64,000 bases of DNA. Source: Caballeronia insecticola. Its GTDB lineage: Bacteria > Pseudomonadota > Gammaproteobacteria > Burkholderiales > Burkholderiaceae. Below, in pieces: positions 41,084 to 49,346 of the stretch. Within the stretch, counting starts at the first letter, position 1; the number at the start of each line of letters is the position of its first letter. A model generated the notes under the pieces. The model saw only the letters and a list, made by a program, of their open reading frames with translations, was not told where the DNA came from and searched no databases. The stretch spans positions 2,852,001 through 2,916,000 of the forward strand of contig NC_021287.1 in assembly GCF_000402035.1 (NCBI RefSeq). The letters run 5' to 3'. Made by a program: the position numbers and the translations under genes.

Positions 41084-41288
41084 GTCTCCTCGTTCTCCAC
41101 CTCAAAAAATCTGGGTGCAACAGAACTAGGACGCATATTAAAGAACGAAACACTAAACAACAACCTAGCATTTACCCTAGTGGTGCATAAAAGCACCTGA
41201 AAAGGGCGTATTTCTTGCAATATAACGCCGTTTTGGACGCCGACCGCGATGCGTCGAATGGCCGATCGAATCAGCCGGTCGAGTCCAC

Positions 41289-42263
41289 TCAGCCCTGCAA
41301 CGGCCGAACCCGCGCGACGATCTCGCCGACAATGCCGCGCCTGAACGCCAGCACGCACGCGATAAAAATGACGCCCGTCACGATGGTCACCGACTCGCCG
41401 AGCGAATTGAACCAGTTCACGCCGGTGAGCCGCGCCATGCCGCTGCCGATATCGCCGAGCCGGTCTTCCAGCGCGACGATGATCGCCGCGCCCAGAAGCG
41501 GCCCGAACATCGTACTCATGCCGCCGACGAGCGTCATCAACACGACGAGGCCGGACATGGTCCAGTACGCATCGCCGAGCGTTTCGAAGCCGAGCACGAC
41601 GGTCTTCAGCGAACCGGCGAATCCCGCGAGACCGGCCGACAGCACGAACGCGAGCAGCTTGTAGCGCGCCGTGTCGTAGCCGAGCGAGATCGCGCGCGGC
41701 TCGTTCTCCTTGATCGCGATCAGCACCTGGCCGAACGGCGAATGCACGATGCGCACGATCAGCGCGAACGCGAGCAGCATCACGACGAGCACGACGTAAT
41801 ACAGCGTGATGTCGCTGCTCAGATCGACGACGTTGAAGAGCCTGCCGCGCGGCACGCCCTGCAGGCCGTCCTCGCCGTGCGTGAACGGCGCCTGCAGGAA
41901 GACGAAGTACACCATCTGCGCGAGCGCGAGCGTGACCATCGCGAAGTAGATGCCCTGACGCCGAATTGCGAGCAGGCCCGCGACGAGGCCCAGCAGCGTC
42001 GCCGCCGCCGTGCCCGCAATCACGCCGAGTTCCGGCGTGAGGCCGAGCGTCTGGATGCCGTAGCCGGTGACGTAGCCCGCGGTCGCGAGGAACATCGCGT
42101 GCCCGAACGACAGCAGCCCGGTATAGCCGATCAGCAGATTGAACGCTGCCGCGAACAGCGCAAAGCACAGCACCTTCATCATGAACACGGGATACACGCC
42201 GACGAACGGCGCCACGATCAGGCCGATCAGCAACAGGCCGTAGAGCGCTTTTCTCTGCATCAT
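41289..42263 (-). CDS. Branched-chain-type ABC permease (LivM-like), cluster 2
   Basis: A 324-residue permease with about eight to nine hydrophobic helices. LivM motifs: LLIGYTGLLSFGHAMFLATAGY near residues 42-63, and the ATPase-contact loop FGQVLIAIKENEPRAISLGYD. ATG at 42263 overlaps the livH stop (ATGA), with AAGGA upstream; a second ATG follows at once. Last gene of cluster 2; no ATPase is fused here, unlike cluster 1. Confidence 0.94.
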   Translation of the reverse strand: MMQRKALYGLLLIGLIVAPFVGVYPVFMMKVLCFALFAAAFNLLIGYTGLLSFGHAMFLATAGYVTGYGIQTLGLTPELGVIAGTAAATLLGLVAGLLAIRRQGIYFAMVTLALAQMVYFVFLQAPFTHGEDGLQGVPRGRLFNVVDLSSDITLYYVVLVVMLLAFALIVRIVHSPFGQVLIAIKENEPRAISLGYDTARYKLLAFVLSAGLAGFAGSLKTVVLGFETLGDAYWTMSGLVVLMTLVGGMSTMFGPLLGAAIIVALEDRLGDIGSGMARLTGVNWFNSLGESVTIVTGVIFIACVLAFRRGIVGEIVARVRPLQG

Positions 42264-43144
42264 TTTTCCTTGCCGAAGAGTCCTGCCGGGCGAATCATCA
42301 ACACGATCGCCATGATGACGAAGACGACCGTCGCGGACGCTTCCGGATAGAACACGCGCGTGAAGCCTTCGATCACGCCGAGCAGCAGGCCCGTGAGAAT
42401 CGAGCCCATGATCGAACCCATGCCGCCGATCACGACGACCGCGAACACGGTGATGATCATCGACTGGCCCATCAGCGGCGACACCTGAATCACGGGCGCG
42501 GCGAGCACGCCCGCGAACGCCGCGAGCGCGACGCCGAAGCCATAAGTAAGCGTGATCATCAGCGGCACGTTGACGCCGAATGCTTCGACGAGCTTCGGGT
42601 TCTCCGTGCCCGCACGCAAATAAGCGCCGATGCGTGTCTTCTCGATCACGAACCACGTCGCGAAGCACACCGCGAGCGAGGCCACCACGACCCATGCGCG
42701 ATAGTTCGGCAGGAACATGAAGCCGAGATTGGTCGCGCCGGAAAGCAGCGACGGCACGTCATAAGGCTGACCGGACGAACCGTAGATCGAGCGGAACACG
42801 CCTTCGATCACGAGCGTCAGGCCGAAGGTGAGCAACAGCCCGTACAGATGGTCGAGCTTGTAGAGCCAGCGCAGCATCGAACGCTCGACGATCACGCCGA
42901 ACAAGCCGACGATCACGGGCGCGAGCACGAGCATCGCCCAGTACGGGATGTTGAAGTACGAGTAGCCCATCCACGCGAGCATGGCGCCCAGCATGAAGAG
43001 CGCGCCGTGCGCGAAGTTGATGACGTTGAGCAAGCCGAAGATCACCGCGAGCCCGAGGCTCAGGATCGCGTAGAACGAGCCGTTCACCAGCCCGAGCAAC
43101 AGCTGGCTCATCATAGCGGCGAGCGGAATGCCGAATATTTCCAT
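42260..43144 (-). CDS. Branched-chain-type ABC permease (LivH-like), cluster 2
   Basis: A 294-residue LivH-family permease, normal length. N-terminus LLLGLVNGSFYAILSLGLAV followed by NVINFAHGALFMLGA, then the loop IGAYLRAGTENPKLVEAFGVN and the C-terminal MIRPAGLFGKEK. Coupled to livM by a 4-bp overlap and lying 95 bp after the binding-protein gene of the same cluster. Confidence 0.95.
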   Translation of the reverse strand: MEIFGIPLAAMMSQLLLGLVNGSFYAILSLGLAVIFGLLNVINFAHGALFMLGAMLAWMGYSYFNIPYWAMLVLAPVIVGLFGVIVERSMLRWLYKLDHLYGLLLTFGLTLVIEGVFRSIYGSSGQPYDVPSLLSGATNLGFMFLPNYRAWVVVASLAVCFATWFVIEKTRIGAYLRAGTENPKLVEAFGVNVPLMITLTYGFGVALAAFAGVLAAPVIQVSPLMGQSMIITVFAVVVIGGMGSIMGSILTGLLLGVIEGFTRVFYPEASATVVFVIMAIVLMIRPAGLFGKEK

Positions 43145-43239
43145 TGAACCTGCCGTCAGAAACGTGTTGACGCGGACTGCGCAGCGAGCGGTCGTTCGGA
43201 CCGGCCGCCGCGCACACGCGTTGAAGCGCTACCGCACGC

Positions 43240-44460
43240 TTACTTCCACAGCTTGCAGCGCGACTCCGCCTTCGTGCCGAATGCCTGATCGCCCGGAATC
43301 GTCGCGGTGATCTTGTAGTAGTCCCACGGCTCTTTCGATTCCGACGGCTTCTTCACTTCCATCAGGTACATGTCGTGGATCATCGAGCCGTCTTCGCGGA
43401 TATAACCCTTCGCGTAGAAGTCGTCGATCTTCGCCTTGTGCAACTGCTCCATGACCTTGTCGCTGTCGGTCGTGCCGGCGGCCTTCACTGCGTTCAGATA
43501 GGTCGTCACGGCCGAGTAGTCGGCGGCCTGCAGGCTGGTCGGCATCTTCTTCATCTTGTCGAAGTAGCGCTTCGCCCAGGCGCGCGTCTTGTCGTCCTTG
43601 TTCCAGTACCAGCTGTCGGTCGCAACCAGTCCTTGCGTCGTCTCCAGTCCCAGGCTGTGGATGTCGGTCAGGAAGATCAGCAGCGCGGCGAGCTTCATCG
43701 ACTTGCTGACGCCGAACTCCTTCGCGGCCTTGATCGAGTTGATGGTGTCGCCGCCCGCGTTCGCGAGGCCAAGCACCTGTGCCTTCGAGCCTTGCGCCTG
43801 CAACAGGAACGACGAGAAGTCCGACGCCGACAGCGGATGACGCACTTCGCCGAGCACCTGGCCGCCGTTCGCCTTGACGACATCGGCCGTATTCTTTTCC
43901 AGCGCCTTGCCGAACGCGTAGTCGGCGGTCAGGAAGTACCACGTCTTGCCGCCCTGCTTCGTCACCGCGGAACCGGTGCCCTTCGCGAGCGCCATCGTGT
44001 CGTAGGCGTAGTGGACCGTGTAGGGCGAGCATTGCTCGTTGGTCAGGTTATCCGCGCCCGCGCCGATGTTGATGTACGGCGTCTTCTTCTCCGCCGCGAC
44101 CTGCGCGCTGGAGAGCGCCGTCGCCGAGTTCGTGCCGCCGATGATCACGTTCACGCCATCGCGATCGATCCATTCGCGCGCACGCGACGCCGCGATATCG
44201 GCCTTGTTCTGGTGATCCGCATAGACGAGTTCGATGGGCTTGCCGTTCACCTTTCCGCCGAAATCCGCGATCGCCATGCGAATGGCTTCGAGGCCGCCCT
44301 GGCCGTCGATGTCCGCGTAGAGGCCCGACAAATCGGTGACGAAACCGATCTTCACGCTGTTGCTGTCGGCGGCGTATGCACTGCTGCTCATTACCGCCAC
44401 ACTCGCCGCCGCAGCCGCAAAGCAAAGAGTAGAGAGGCGCGCGAGGGTCTTCTTTTTCAT
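43240..44460 (-). CDS. ABC transporter substrate-binding protein, cluster 2
   Basis: A 406-residue periplasmic binding protein. Signal peptide about 1-30 (SSSAYAADS). Mature start NSVKIGFVTDLSGLYADIDGQG. Two cysteines near the C-terminus and centre (EQCSPYTVHYAYD, ESRCKLW) may pair. It belongs to the Peripla_BP_6 subgroup often paired with transporters for aromatic or amide compounds, and is distinct from the cluster 1 pair. ATG at 44460 follows GGAGACTGG. Confidence 0.92.
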   Translation of the reverse strand: MKKKTLARLSTLCFAAAAASVAVMSSSAYAADSNSVKIGFVTDLSGLYADIDGQGGLEAIRMAIADFGGKVNGKPIELVYADHQNKADIAASRAREWIDRDGVNVIIGGTNSATALSSAQVAAEKKTPYINIGAGADNLTNEQCSPYTVHYAYDTMALAKGTGSAVTKQGGKTWYFLTADYAFGKALEKNTADVVKANGGQVLGEVRHPLSASDFSSFLLQAQGSKAQVLGLANAGGDTINSIKAAKEFGVSKSMKLAALLIFLTDIHSLGLETTQGLVATDSWYWNKDDKTRAWAKRYFDKMKKMPTSLQAADYSAVTTYLNAVKAAGTTDSDKVMEQLHKAKIDDFYAKGYIREDGSMIHDMYLMEVKKPSESKEPWDYYKITATIPGDQAFGTKAESRCKLWK

Positions 44461-44504
44461 TCCAGTCTCCATGAGTTTTGATTTGATGCGGTGTTACTGG
44501 TGAT

Positions 44505-44543
44505 GTGCTGCGCTGACGTGCCGTGTTGACGTGCTGCGTTGAA
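44505..44543. repeat. Three imperfect 13-bp tandem repeats
   Basis: Units GTGCTGCGCTGAC, GTGCCGTGTTGAC and GTGCTGCGTTGAA follow one another without gaps in the 107-bp spacer between the livF-type and binding-protein genes of cluster 2. Confidence 0.7.
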
Positions 44544-44567
44544 GCGCCGATGAACGAATGCGATCGA

Positions 44568-45329
44568 TTACACCCCGAGCAGTTCGTGCAGCACCGGCAT
44601 CTTCGCTTCGAGTTCCCCCGCGCCGAAATGCTCGACGATGTTCCCGTGCTCCATCACGTAGAAGCGGTCCGCGAGCGGCGCCGCAAAGCGAAAATTCTGT
44701 TCGACCATGACGATGGTGTAGCCGCGCGACTTCAGCATGAGAATCATGCGCGCGAGTGTCTGCACGATGACCGGCGCGAGGCCTTCCGAAATTTCATCGA
44801 GCAGCAGCAGATTCGCGCCCGTGCGCAGGATGCGCGCAACGGCCAGCATCTGTTGCTCGCCGCCCGAAAGACGCGTGCCCTGGCTCGCGCGCCGCTCCTT
44901 CAGGTTGGGGAACATCGAATAGATTTCGTCGAGCGGCATGGCCTCTTTCGCGTCGCCGACGAGCGGCGGCAGAAGCAGGTTTTCCTCGCAGGACAAGCTC
45001 GAAAATATGCCGCGCTCCTCCGGACAATAGCCGACCCCGTAATGCGCGATCTTGTGTGTGGCGAGGCCGATGGTCTCGTGTCCGCTCACGCGGATCGAGC
45101 CCGTGCGACGCCCGGTCAATCCCATGATGGCGCGAAGCGTCGTCGTGCGGCCCGCGCCGTTGCGGCCGAGCAGCGTGACCACTTCGCCGCGGTTCACCTT
45201 GAGGTCCACGCCGTGCAGGATGTGGGATTCCCCGTACCACGCCTGCAGACCCGAAATTTCCAGCGCGGGCGCATTGTTCGCCCCGCCGTTCGCATTCAGC
45301 GAGCGGCGCTCCTCCACGATCGTACTCAT
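44568..45329 (-). CDS. Branched-chain-type ABC ATPase (LivF-like), cluster 2, with altered Walker A
   Basis: 253 residues. The Walker A reads GRNGAGRTTTLRAIMG, with arginine (CGC codon) in place of the invariant lysine. All other motifs look intact: LSGGEQQMLAVARIL, LLLLDEISEGLAPVI (Ile in place of the usual Pro after Glu) and MVEQNF. An extended N-terminus (about 20 residues, SLNANGGANNAPA) precedes the family start. It overlaps livG by 4 bp. Loss of the lysine usually abolishes hydrolysis, so the partner ATPase may do most of the work (inference). Confidence 0.93.
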   Translation of the reverse strand: MSTIVEERRSLNANGGANNAPALEISGLQAWYGESHILHGVDLKVNRGEVVTLLGRNGAGRTTTLRAIMGLTGRRTGSIRVSGHETIGLATHKIAHYGVGYCPEERGIFSSLSCEENLLLPPLVGDAKEAMPLDEIYSMFPNLKERRASQGTRLSGGEQQMLAVARILRTGANLLLLDEISEGLAPVIVQTLARMILMLKSRGYTIVMVEQNFRFAAPLADRFYVMEHGNIVEHFGAGELEAKMPVLHELLGV

Positions 45330-46105
45330 GCATGCGCTCCGGTGAGCGCCGCATCGGCGCTGCCCATGTAGGCTTCCATCACGAGCGGATTCTTCGACAC
45401 TTCCGCATAGCTGCCTTCGGCGAGCACTTCGCCGCGCTGAAGCACGGTGATGGTGTCGGAGATGCCCGCGATCACGTTCATGTTGTGTTCGACCATCAGG
45501 ATCGTGCGGCCCGCCGATACTTTCTTGATCAGCGCCGTGACGCGATCGACATCCTCATGGCCCATGCCTTGCGTCGGCTCGTCGAGGAGCATGAGTTCGG
45601 GCTCCATCGACAACGTGGTGGCGATTTCCAGTGCGCGCTTGCGGCCGTAGGAAAGCTCGACCGTCTTCGCGTCCGCGAAATCGGTGAGGCCGACCTGCGT
45701 GAGCAGATCCATCGCGCGATCGTTGAGTTGATCGAGCGAGCGTTCGCTGCGCCAGAAATGAAACGACGTACCCAGTTGCCGCTGCAAACCGATGCGCACG
45801 TTTTGCAGCACCGTCAAATGCGGAAACACGGCGGAAATCTGAAACGAGCGGATAATGCCGCGCCGCGCGATATGCGCCGGGCGTTCGTTCGTAATGTCCG
45901 TACCGTTGAAAACGATCTGACCCGCAGTGGGTTCGAGAAATTTGGTGAGTAGGTTGAAGCAGGTGGTCTTGCCCGCGCCGTTCGGTCCGATCAGCGCATG
46001 GATCGAGCCGCGGCGAACGCGCAGGTTCACGCCATTCACGGCCGTGAAGCCTTTGAATTCCTTCGTGAGCCCTCGCGTTTCCAGAATGGTGTCGCCGAGA
46101 ATCAT
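45326..46105 (-). CDS. Branched-chain-type ABC ATPase (LivG-like), cluster 2
   Basis: A 259-residue ATPase, first gene of cluster 2. Walker A GPNGAGKTTCFNLLTK near residues 36-51, a divergent signature VELSYGRKRALEIATTL, Walker B LMLLDEPTQGMGHEDV, H-loop MVEHNMNVI. The ATG at 46105 follows GGAAGGGGAC, a strong site; the frame is open to 46189 without a better start. Gene order G-F-SBP-H-M differs from cluster 1. Confidence 0.94.
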   Translation of the reverse strand: MILGDTILETRGLTKEFKGFTAVNGVNLRVRRGSIHALIGPNGAGKTTCFNLLTKFLEPTAGQIVFNGTDITNERPAHIARRGIIRSFQISAVFPHLTVLQNVRIGLQRQLGTSFHFWRSERSLDQLNDRAMDLLTQVGLTDFADAKTVELSYGRKRALEIATTLSMEPELMLLDEPTQGMGHEDVDRVTALIKKVSAGRTILMVEHNMNVIAGISDTITVLQRGEVLAEGSYAEVSKNPLVMEAYMGSADAALTGAHA

Positions 46106-46515
46106 GTCCCCTTCCATGCGAAGTGAGGCGCTGGACGAATGGGTCCGCCTGCGCTTTATTTTTGTTTCCGCGCACCCGAACGTGTCCATTCCGGCCTTTG
46201 TGCTTCATGCGCCGCATCGCTTCTGGCGATGACGTGCTGCACAAAGTGTGCGCGAGATATGCCGAGCATCACTTGATCCGGGGCCATTGTCGCGCCAATG
46301 ATGCAGCGCACTTATCGGGATTTGCACTAACTAACGATTTGCTTGGAAGCCGCGCGCATGCACGCAATCAGGGCATGGACAGTGCCCGATCGTGCTTATT
46401 CCATGCGCTCATAACGATTGCTTCGCGCGTTGCCATCGGCGCGCCATGCACGCGTCATCTGCGCACGCAATGCGTGGCGTTCATCGCGCTGTGCATCGCG
46501 CCGTTCACCGATCTG
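46106..46515. other. 410-bp region between liv cluster 2 and the GMC oxidoreductase gene
   Basis: It holds the upstream region of liv cluster 2 and the 3' flank of the oxidoreductase. No convincing promoter hexamers, hairpin terminator or ORF are visible. Confidence 0.5.
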
Positions 46516-48192
46516 TCACGCGAGCGCGGTTGCGATCACTTCCTGCGCTTCGATGCCGCGACGGTCCTCGCGAATCATTTCGCTGGCGCGCTCGGCGATC
46601 ATCAGCGTCGGCGAGTTCGTGTTGCCCGATGTGATGGTCGGCATGACCGATGCATCGACAACGCGCAAGCCGCGCACACCGATCACGCGCAAGCGGCTGT
46701 CGACGACCGCGCCCGGATCGTTATCCGTGCCCATGCGGCAAGTGCCGACCGGATGGAAGATTGTCGTGCCGATATTGCCCGCTGCTTCGGCGAGTTCTTC
46801 CTGCGTCTGATATTGAATGCCGGGAAGAATCTCCTCGGGCGCATAGGGCGCCATCGCGGGCGCGCCGACGATGCGCCGCGTGAGACGCAACGCGTTCGCG
46901 GCAACTTCGCGGTCATGCTCGGTCGACAGATAATTCGGCGCGATCAACGGCGCCGCATGCGCATCCGGCGATTCGATATGCACGCTGCCGCGCGAAGTCG
47001 GCCGCAGATTGCATACCGACGCCGTGAACGCATTGAACGCATGCAGCGGTTCGCCGAAACGTTCGAGCGACAAAGGCTGGACGTGATACTGCACATCGGG
47101 CCGCGTGATGGATGCGTCGTCCGGATTGGACTTCGCGAAGGTGCCGAGTTGCGAAGGCGCCATCGACATCGGGCCGCTTCGCATCAACGCGTACTGCATG
47201 CCGATGAAAAGCTTGCCCCACCAATGCGCCGACAATGTGTTGAGCGTGCGCACGCCGTGCACTTTGTACGCCATGCGCAATTGCAAGTGATCCTGCAGAT
47301 TCTCGCCGACGCCGCGCAGGCTCTTCACGACATCGATGCCCATGCGCTGCAGACGCGCGCCGTTGCCGATGCCCGACAATTCGAGAATCTGCGGCGAATT
47401 CACCGCGCCCGCGCTGAGCACGACTTCACAACGAGCACGCGCGACGTAATCCACATCGCCGCCGCGATATTCCACGCCGACGCAGCGCATGCCGTCGAAC
47501 ACGAGCCGTTGCGTGTGCGCGCCAGTGATTGTCGTCAGATTGGGGCGCTTCATGGCTTCGCGAAGAAACGCCTTCGCCGCGTTCCAGCGAATGCCGCCGC
47601 GCTGATTCACTTCGAAGTAACCGACGCCGGTGTTGTCGCCGCGATTGAAGTCGTCGGTTGCGGGAATGCCGCTTTGCTGCGCGGCTTGCGCAAAGGTTTC
47701 GAGAATCTTCCATTTGAGGCGCTGCTTTTCGACGCGCCATTCGCCGCCCGCGCCGTGCCATTGATTGCCGCCGCCGTGATGATCTTCGCTGCGCATGAAG
47801 ATTGGCAGCACCGAGTCCCACGACCAGTTCGGATCGCCGCAGATATGCGCCCAGCCGTCGTAGTCTTCGCGCTGGCCGCGCATGTAGATCATGCCGTTGA
47901 TCGACGAACATCCGCCGAGCACGCGTCCGCGCGGATACGCCAGCTTGCGGCCGTTGAGACCCGCTTCTTCCTGCGTTTTATAGAGCCAGTCCGTGCGCGG
48001 ATTGCCGATGCAATACAGATAGCCGACCGGAATGTGAATCCAGTGATAGTCGTCCTTGCCGCCGGCTTCGAGCAGCAGCACGCTGACGTTCGGATCCTCG
48101 CTCAGGCGATTCGCGAGCACACAACCGGCCGTGCCCGCCCCGACGACGATGTAGTCGAATTCGCCTTCGAGCTTTCGCGCGTCCTGTTTCAT
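46516..48192 (-). CDS. GMC-family FAD-dependent oxidoreductase (choline/alcohol dehydrogenase-like)
   Basis: 558 residues. FAD-binding motif DYIVVGAGTAGCVLANRLSE near residues 13-32, GMC signature 1 region GRVLGGCSSINGMIYMRGQ, signature 2 GAVNSPQILELSGIG, and the C-terminal HPVGTCRMGTD and SGNTNSPTLMIAERASEMI (active-site His and Asn). Similar to BetA, but no betaine aldehyde dehydrogenase or BetI gene is adjacent, so it is better called an alcohol dehydrogenase of unknown substrate. ATG at 48192 with GGAGACATCG upstream; the frame is open far upstream but overlaps the LysR gene. Divergent from that LysR gene. Confidence 0.93.
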   Translation of the reverse strand: MKQDARKLEGEFDYIVVGAGTAGCVLANRLSEDPNVSVLLLEAGGKDDYHWIHIPVGYLYCIGNPRTDWLYKTQEEAGLNGRKLAYPRGRVLGGCSSINGMIYMRGQREDYDGWAHICGDPNWSWDSVLPIFMRSEDHHGGGNQWHGAGGEWRVEKQRLKWKILETFAQAAQQSGIPATDDFNRGDNTGVGYFEVNQRGGIRWNAAKAFLREAMKRPNLTTITGAHTQRLVFDGMRCVGVEYRGGDVDYVARARCEVVLSAGAVNSPQILELSGIGNGARLQRMGIDVVKSLRGVGENLQDHLQLRMAYKVHGVRTLNTLSAHWWGKLFIGMQYALMRSGPMSMAPSQLGTFAKSNPDDASITRPDVQYHVQPLSLERFGEPLHAFNAFTASVCNLRPTSRGSVHIESPDAHAAPLIAPNYLSTEHDREVAANALRLTRRIVGAPAMAPYAPEEILPGIQYQTQEELAEAAGNIGTTIFHPVGTCRMGTDNDPGAVVDSRLRVIGVRGLRVVDASVMPTITSGNTNSPTLMIAERASEMIREDRRGIEAQEVIATALA

Positions 48193-48287
48193 CGATGTCT
48201 CCTGTCGCCGTCTGACGCGGCATATCCAATGGATAAGGCGAGCGTACTGCCGGAATCGCCAGCGAATCCAATGAGATATGTTCAACA

Positions 48288-48312
48288 GTGATATAAGTCG
48301 CGTTAATATCAC
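48288..48312. promoter_or_regulatory. LysR-type operator (7-bp dyad, 11-bp spacer)
   Basis: GTGATAT and ATATCAC form a perfect inverted repeat around an 11-nt spacer, the T-N11-A layout used by LysR regulators. It ends immediately before the ATG of the LysR gene and lies 95 bp upstream of the divergent oxidoreductase. Confidence 0.7.
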
Positions 48313-49218
48313 ATGATGGACTACACCCTCTTGCGCGCCTTCGTGACCGTCGCACGCGAAGGCAACCTGACGCGCGCCGCGGCTTATCTGCATCTGACGC
48401 AGCCCGCCGTCAGCCTGCAGATCAAGAGCCTGCAGGAAACGCTCGGCGTGGTGCTGTTCTCGCGCACCTCGCACGGCCTCCTGCTGACGCGCGACGGCGA
48501 AGCGCTGCTGCCCCACGCCGAACGCGCGCTCGTCGCCGCCGCCGATGTGCAACGCGCCGCGGCCGCGTTGCGTCACGAGGTGGGCGGCACGCTGCGCATC
48601 GGCACGATCCTCGATCCCGGCTTTCTGCGGCTCGGCGGCTTCCTGCGGCAACTGGTCGAAACGCATCCGCGCATCGAGACGTCGATGCGGCACGGCATGT
48701 CGGGCTGGGTGCTGGAACGCGTGCGGGCGCGCGAACTCGATGTCGGCTACTACATCGGCGATCCGGCCATCGACGGCACGCGCGACGGCGAGCGCTTTCA
48801 CGTCGTCCGACTGATGCCGTTCATCTACCGCGTGCTCGCGCCGGCGGGATGGCACAACCGCGTGAACAAGGGCAAACGCAGTTGGGCGGCGCTCGCCAAG
48901 CTGCCGTGGATCTGGACGCCGCCCGAGTCCGCGCACAACCGGCTGCTGTCGCGGATTTTTCGCGAGGCGGGCGCGATGCCGGTGATCGTCGCGGAAGTGG
49001 ATCAGGAGCCGTCGATGCTCGATCTCGTGAAATCGGGCGTCGGTTTGTCGCTCGCGCGAGATTCGATCGCGATCGGCGAGGCGCATGCGCACGCGCTGAC
49101 GATCGTCGAAGGCGTCACCGTGCCGACTCAGGTTTCGTTCGTCGCGCTCGCGGAACGCCGCGAGGAACCGGCGATCGCGGCGGCGCTGCGGCTGATCGAC
49201 GCGCAATGGGCCGTCTGA
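48313..49218 (+). CDS. LysR-family transcriptional regulator
   Basis: 301 residues. N-terminal winged helix-turn-helix MDYTLLRAFVTVAREGNLTR, then AAAYLHLTQPAVSLQIKSLQ, and a C-terminal effector domain. It is divergent from the GMC oxidoreductase gene, the classic layout for a LysR regulator and its target. The start codon directly abuts the operator dyad and has no Shine-Dalgarno sequence, so the mRNA may be leaderless or poorly translated; an adjacent second ATG (48316) is equally possible. Its effector is probably an alcohol or related substrate of the neighbouring enzyme (inference). Confidence 0.93.
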   Translation: MMDYTLLRAFVTVAREGNLTRAAAYLHLTQPAVSLQIKSLQETLGVVLFSRTSHGLLLTRDGEALLPHAERALVAAADVQRAAAALRHEVGGTLRIGTILDPGFLRLGGFLRQLVETHPRIETSMRHGMSGWVLERVRARELDVGYYIGDPAIDGTRDGERFHVVRLMPFIYRVLAPAGWHNRVNKGKRSWAALAKLPWIWTPPESAHNRLLSRIFREAGAMPVIVAEVDQEPSMLDLVKSGVGLSLARDSIAIGEAHAHALTIVEGVTVPTQVSFVALAERREEPAIAAALRLIDAQWAV

Positions 49219-49346
49219 TGGGCCGTCCGAACGCTGTTTGAGTGGAAATGCCGAGCGCGTTCGCAGGGACTTTCAAGCGCGCTTCATCGATTGTTTGCTA
49301 GGCTGAGCCCTCGCCGATCCATCCAACCCTTGTTCGAGGAGTCTTC

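Larger units (their letters stand above)
40752..41288. other. 537-bp region between the two liv clusters
   Basis: AT-richer than its flanks. From right to left on the minus strand: the livM stop, a TATATT -10-like hexamer (41219-41224), a hairpin GGTGC/GCACC (41182-41197), an 18-codon ORF and a coupled 24-codon ORF, the terminator at 41024-41060, then about 270 bp of leader before the binding-protein gene. Confidence 0.6.

Noticed and set aside
46516..49206. 896-codon version of the GMC oxidoreductase extending to 49206
   Set aside because: The extension overlaps the whole LysR gene and is Arg/His-rich. The real start is 48192, where a ribosome binding site and the FAD motif appear.
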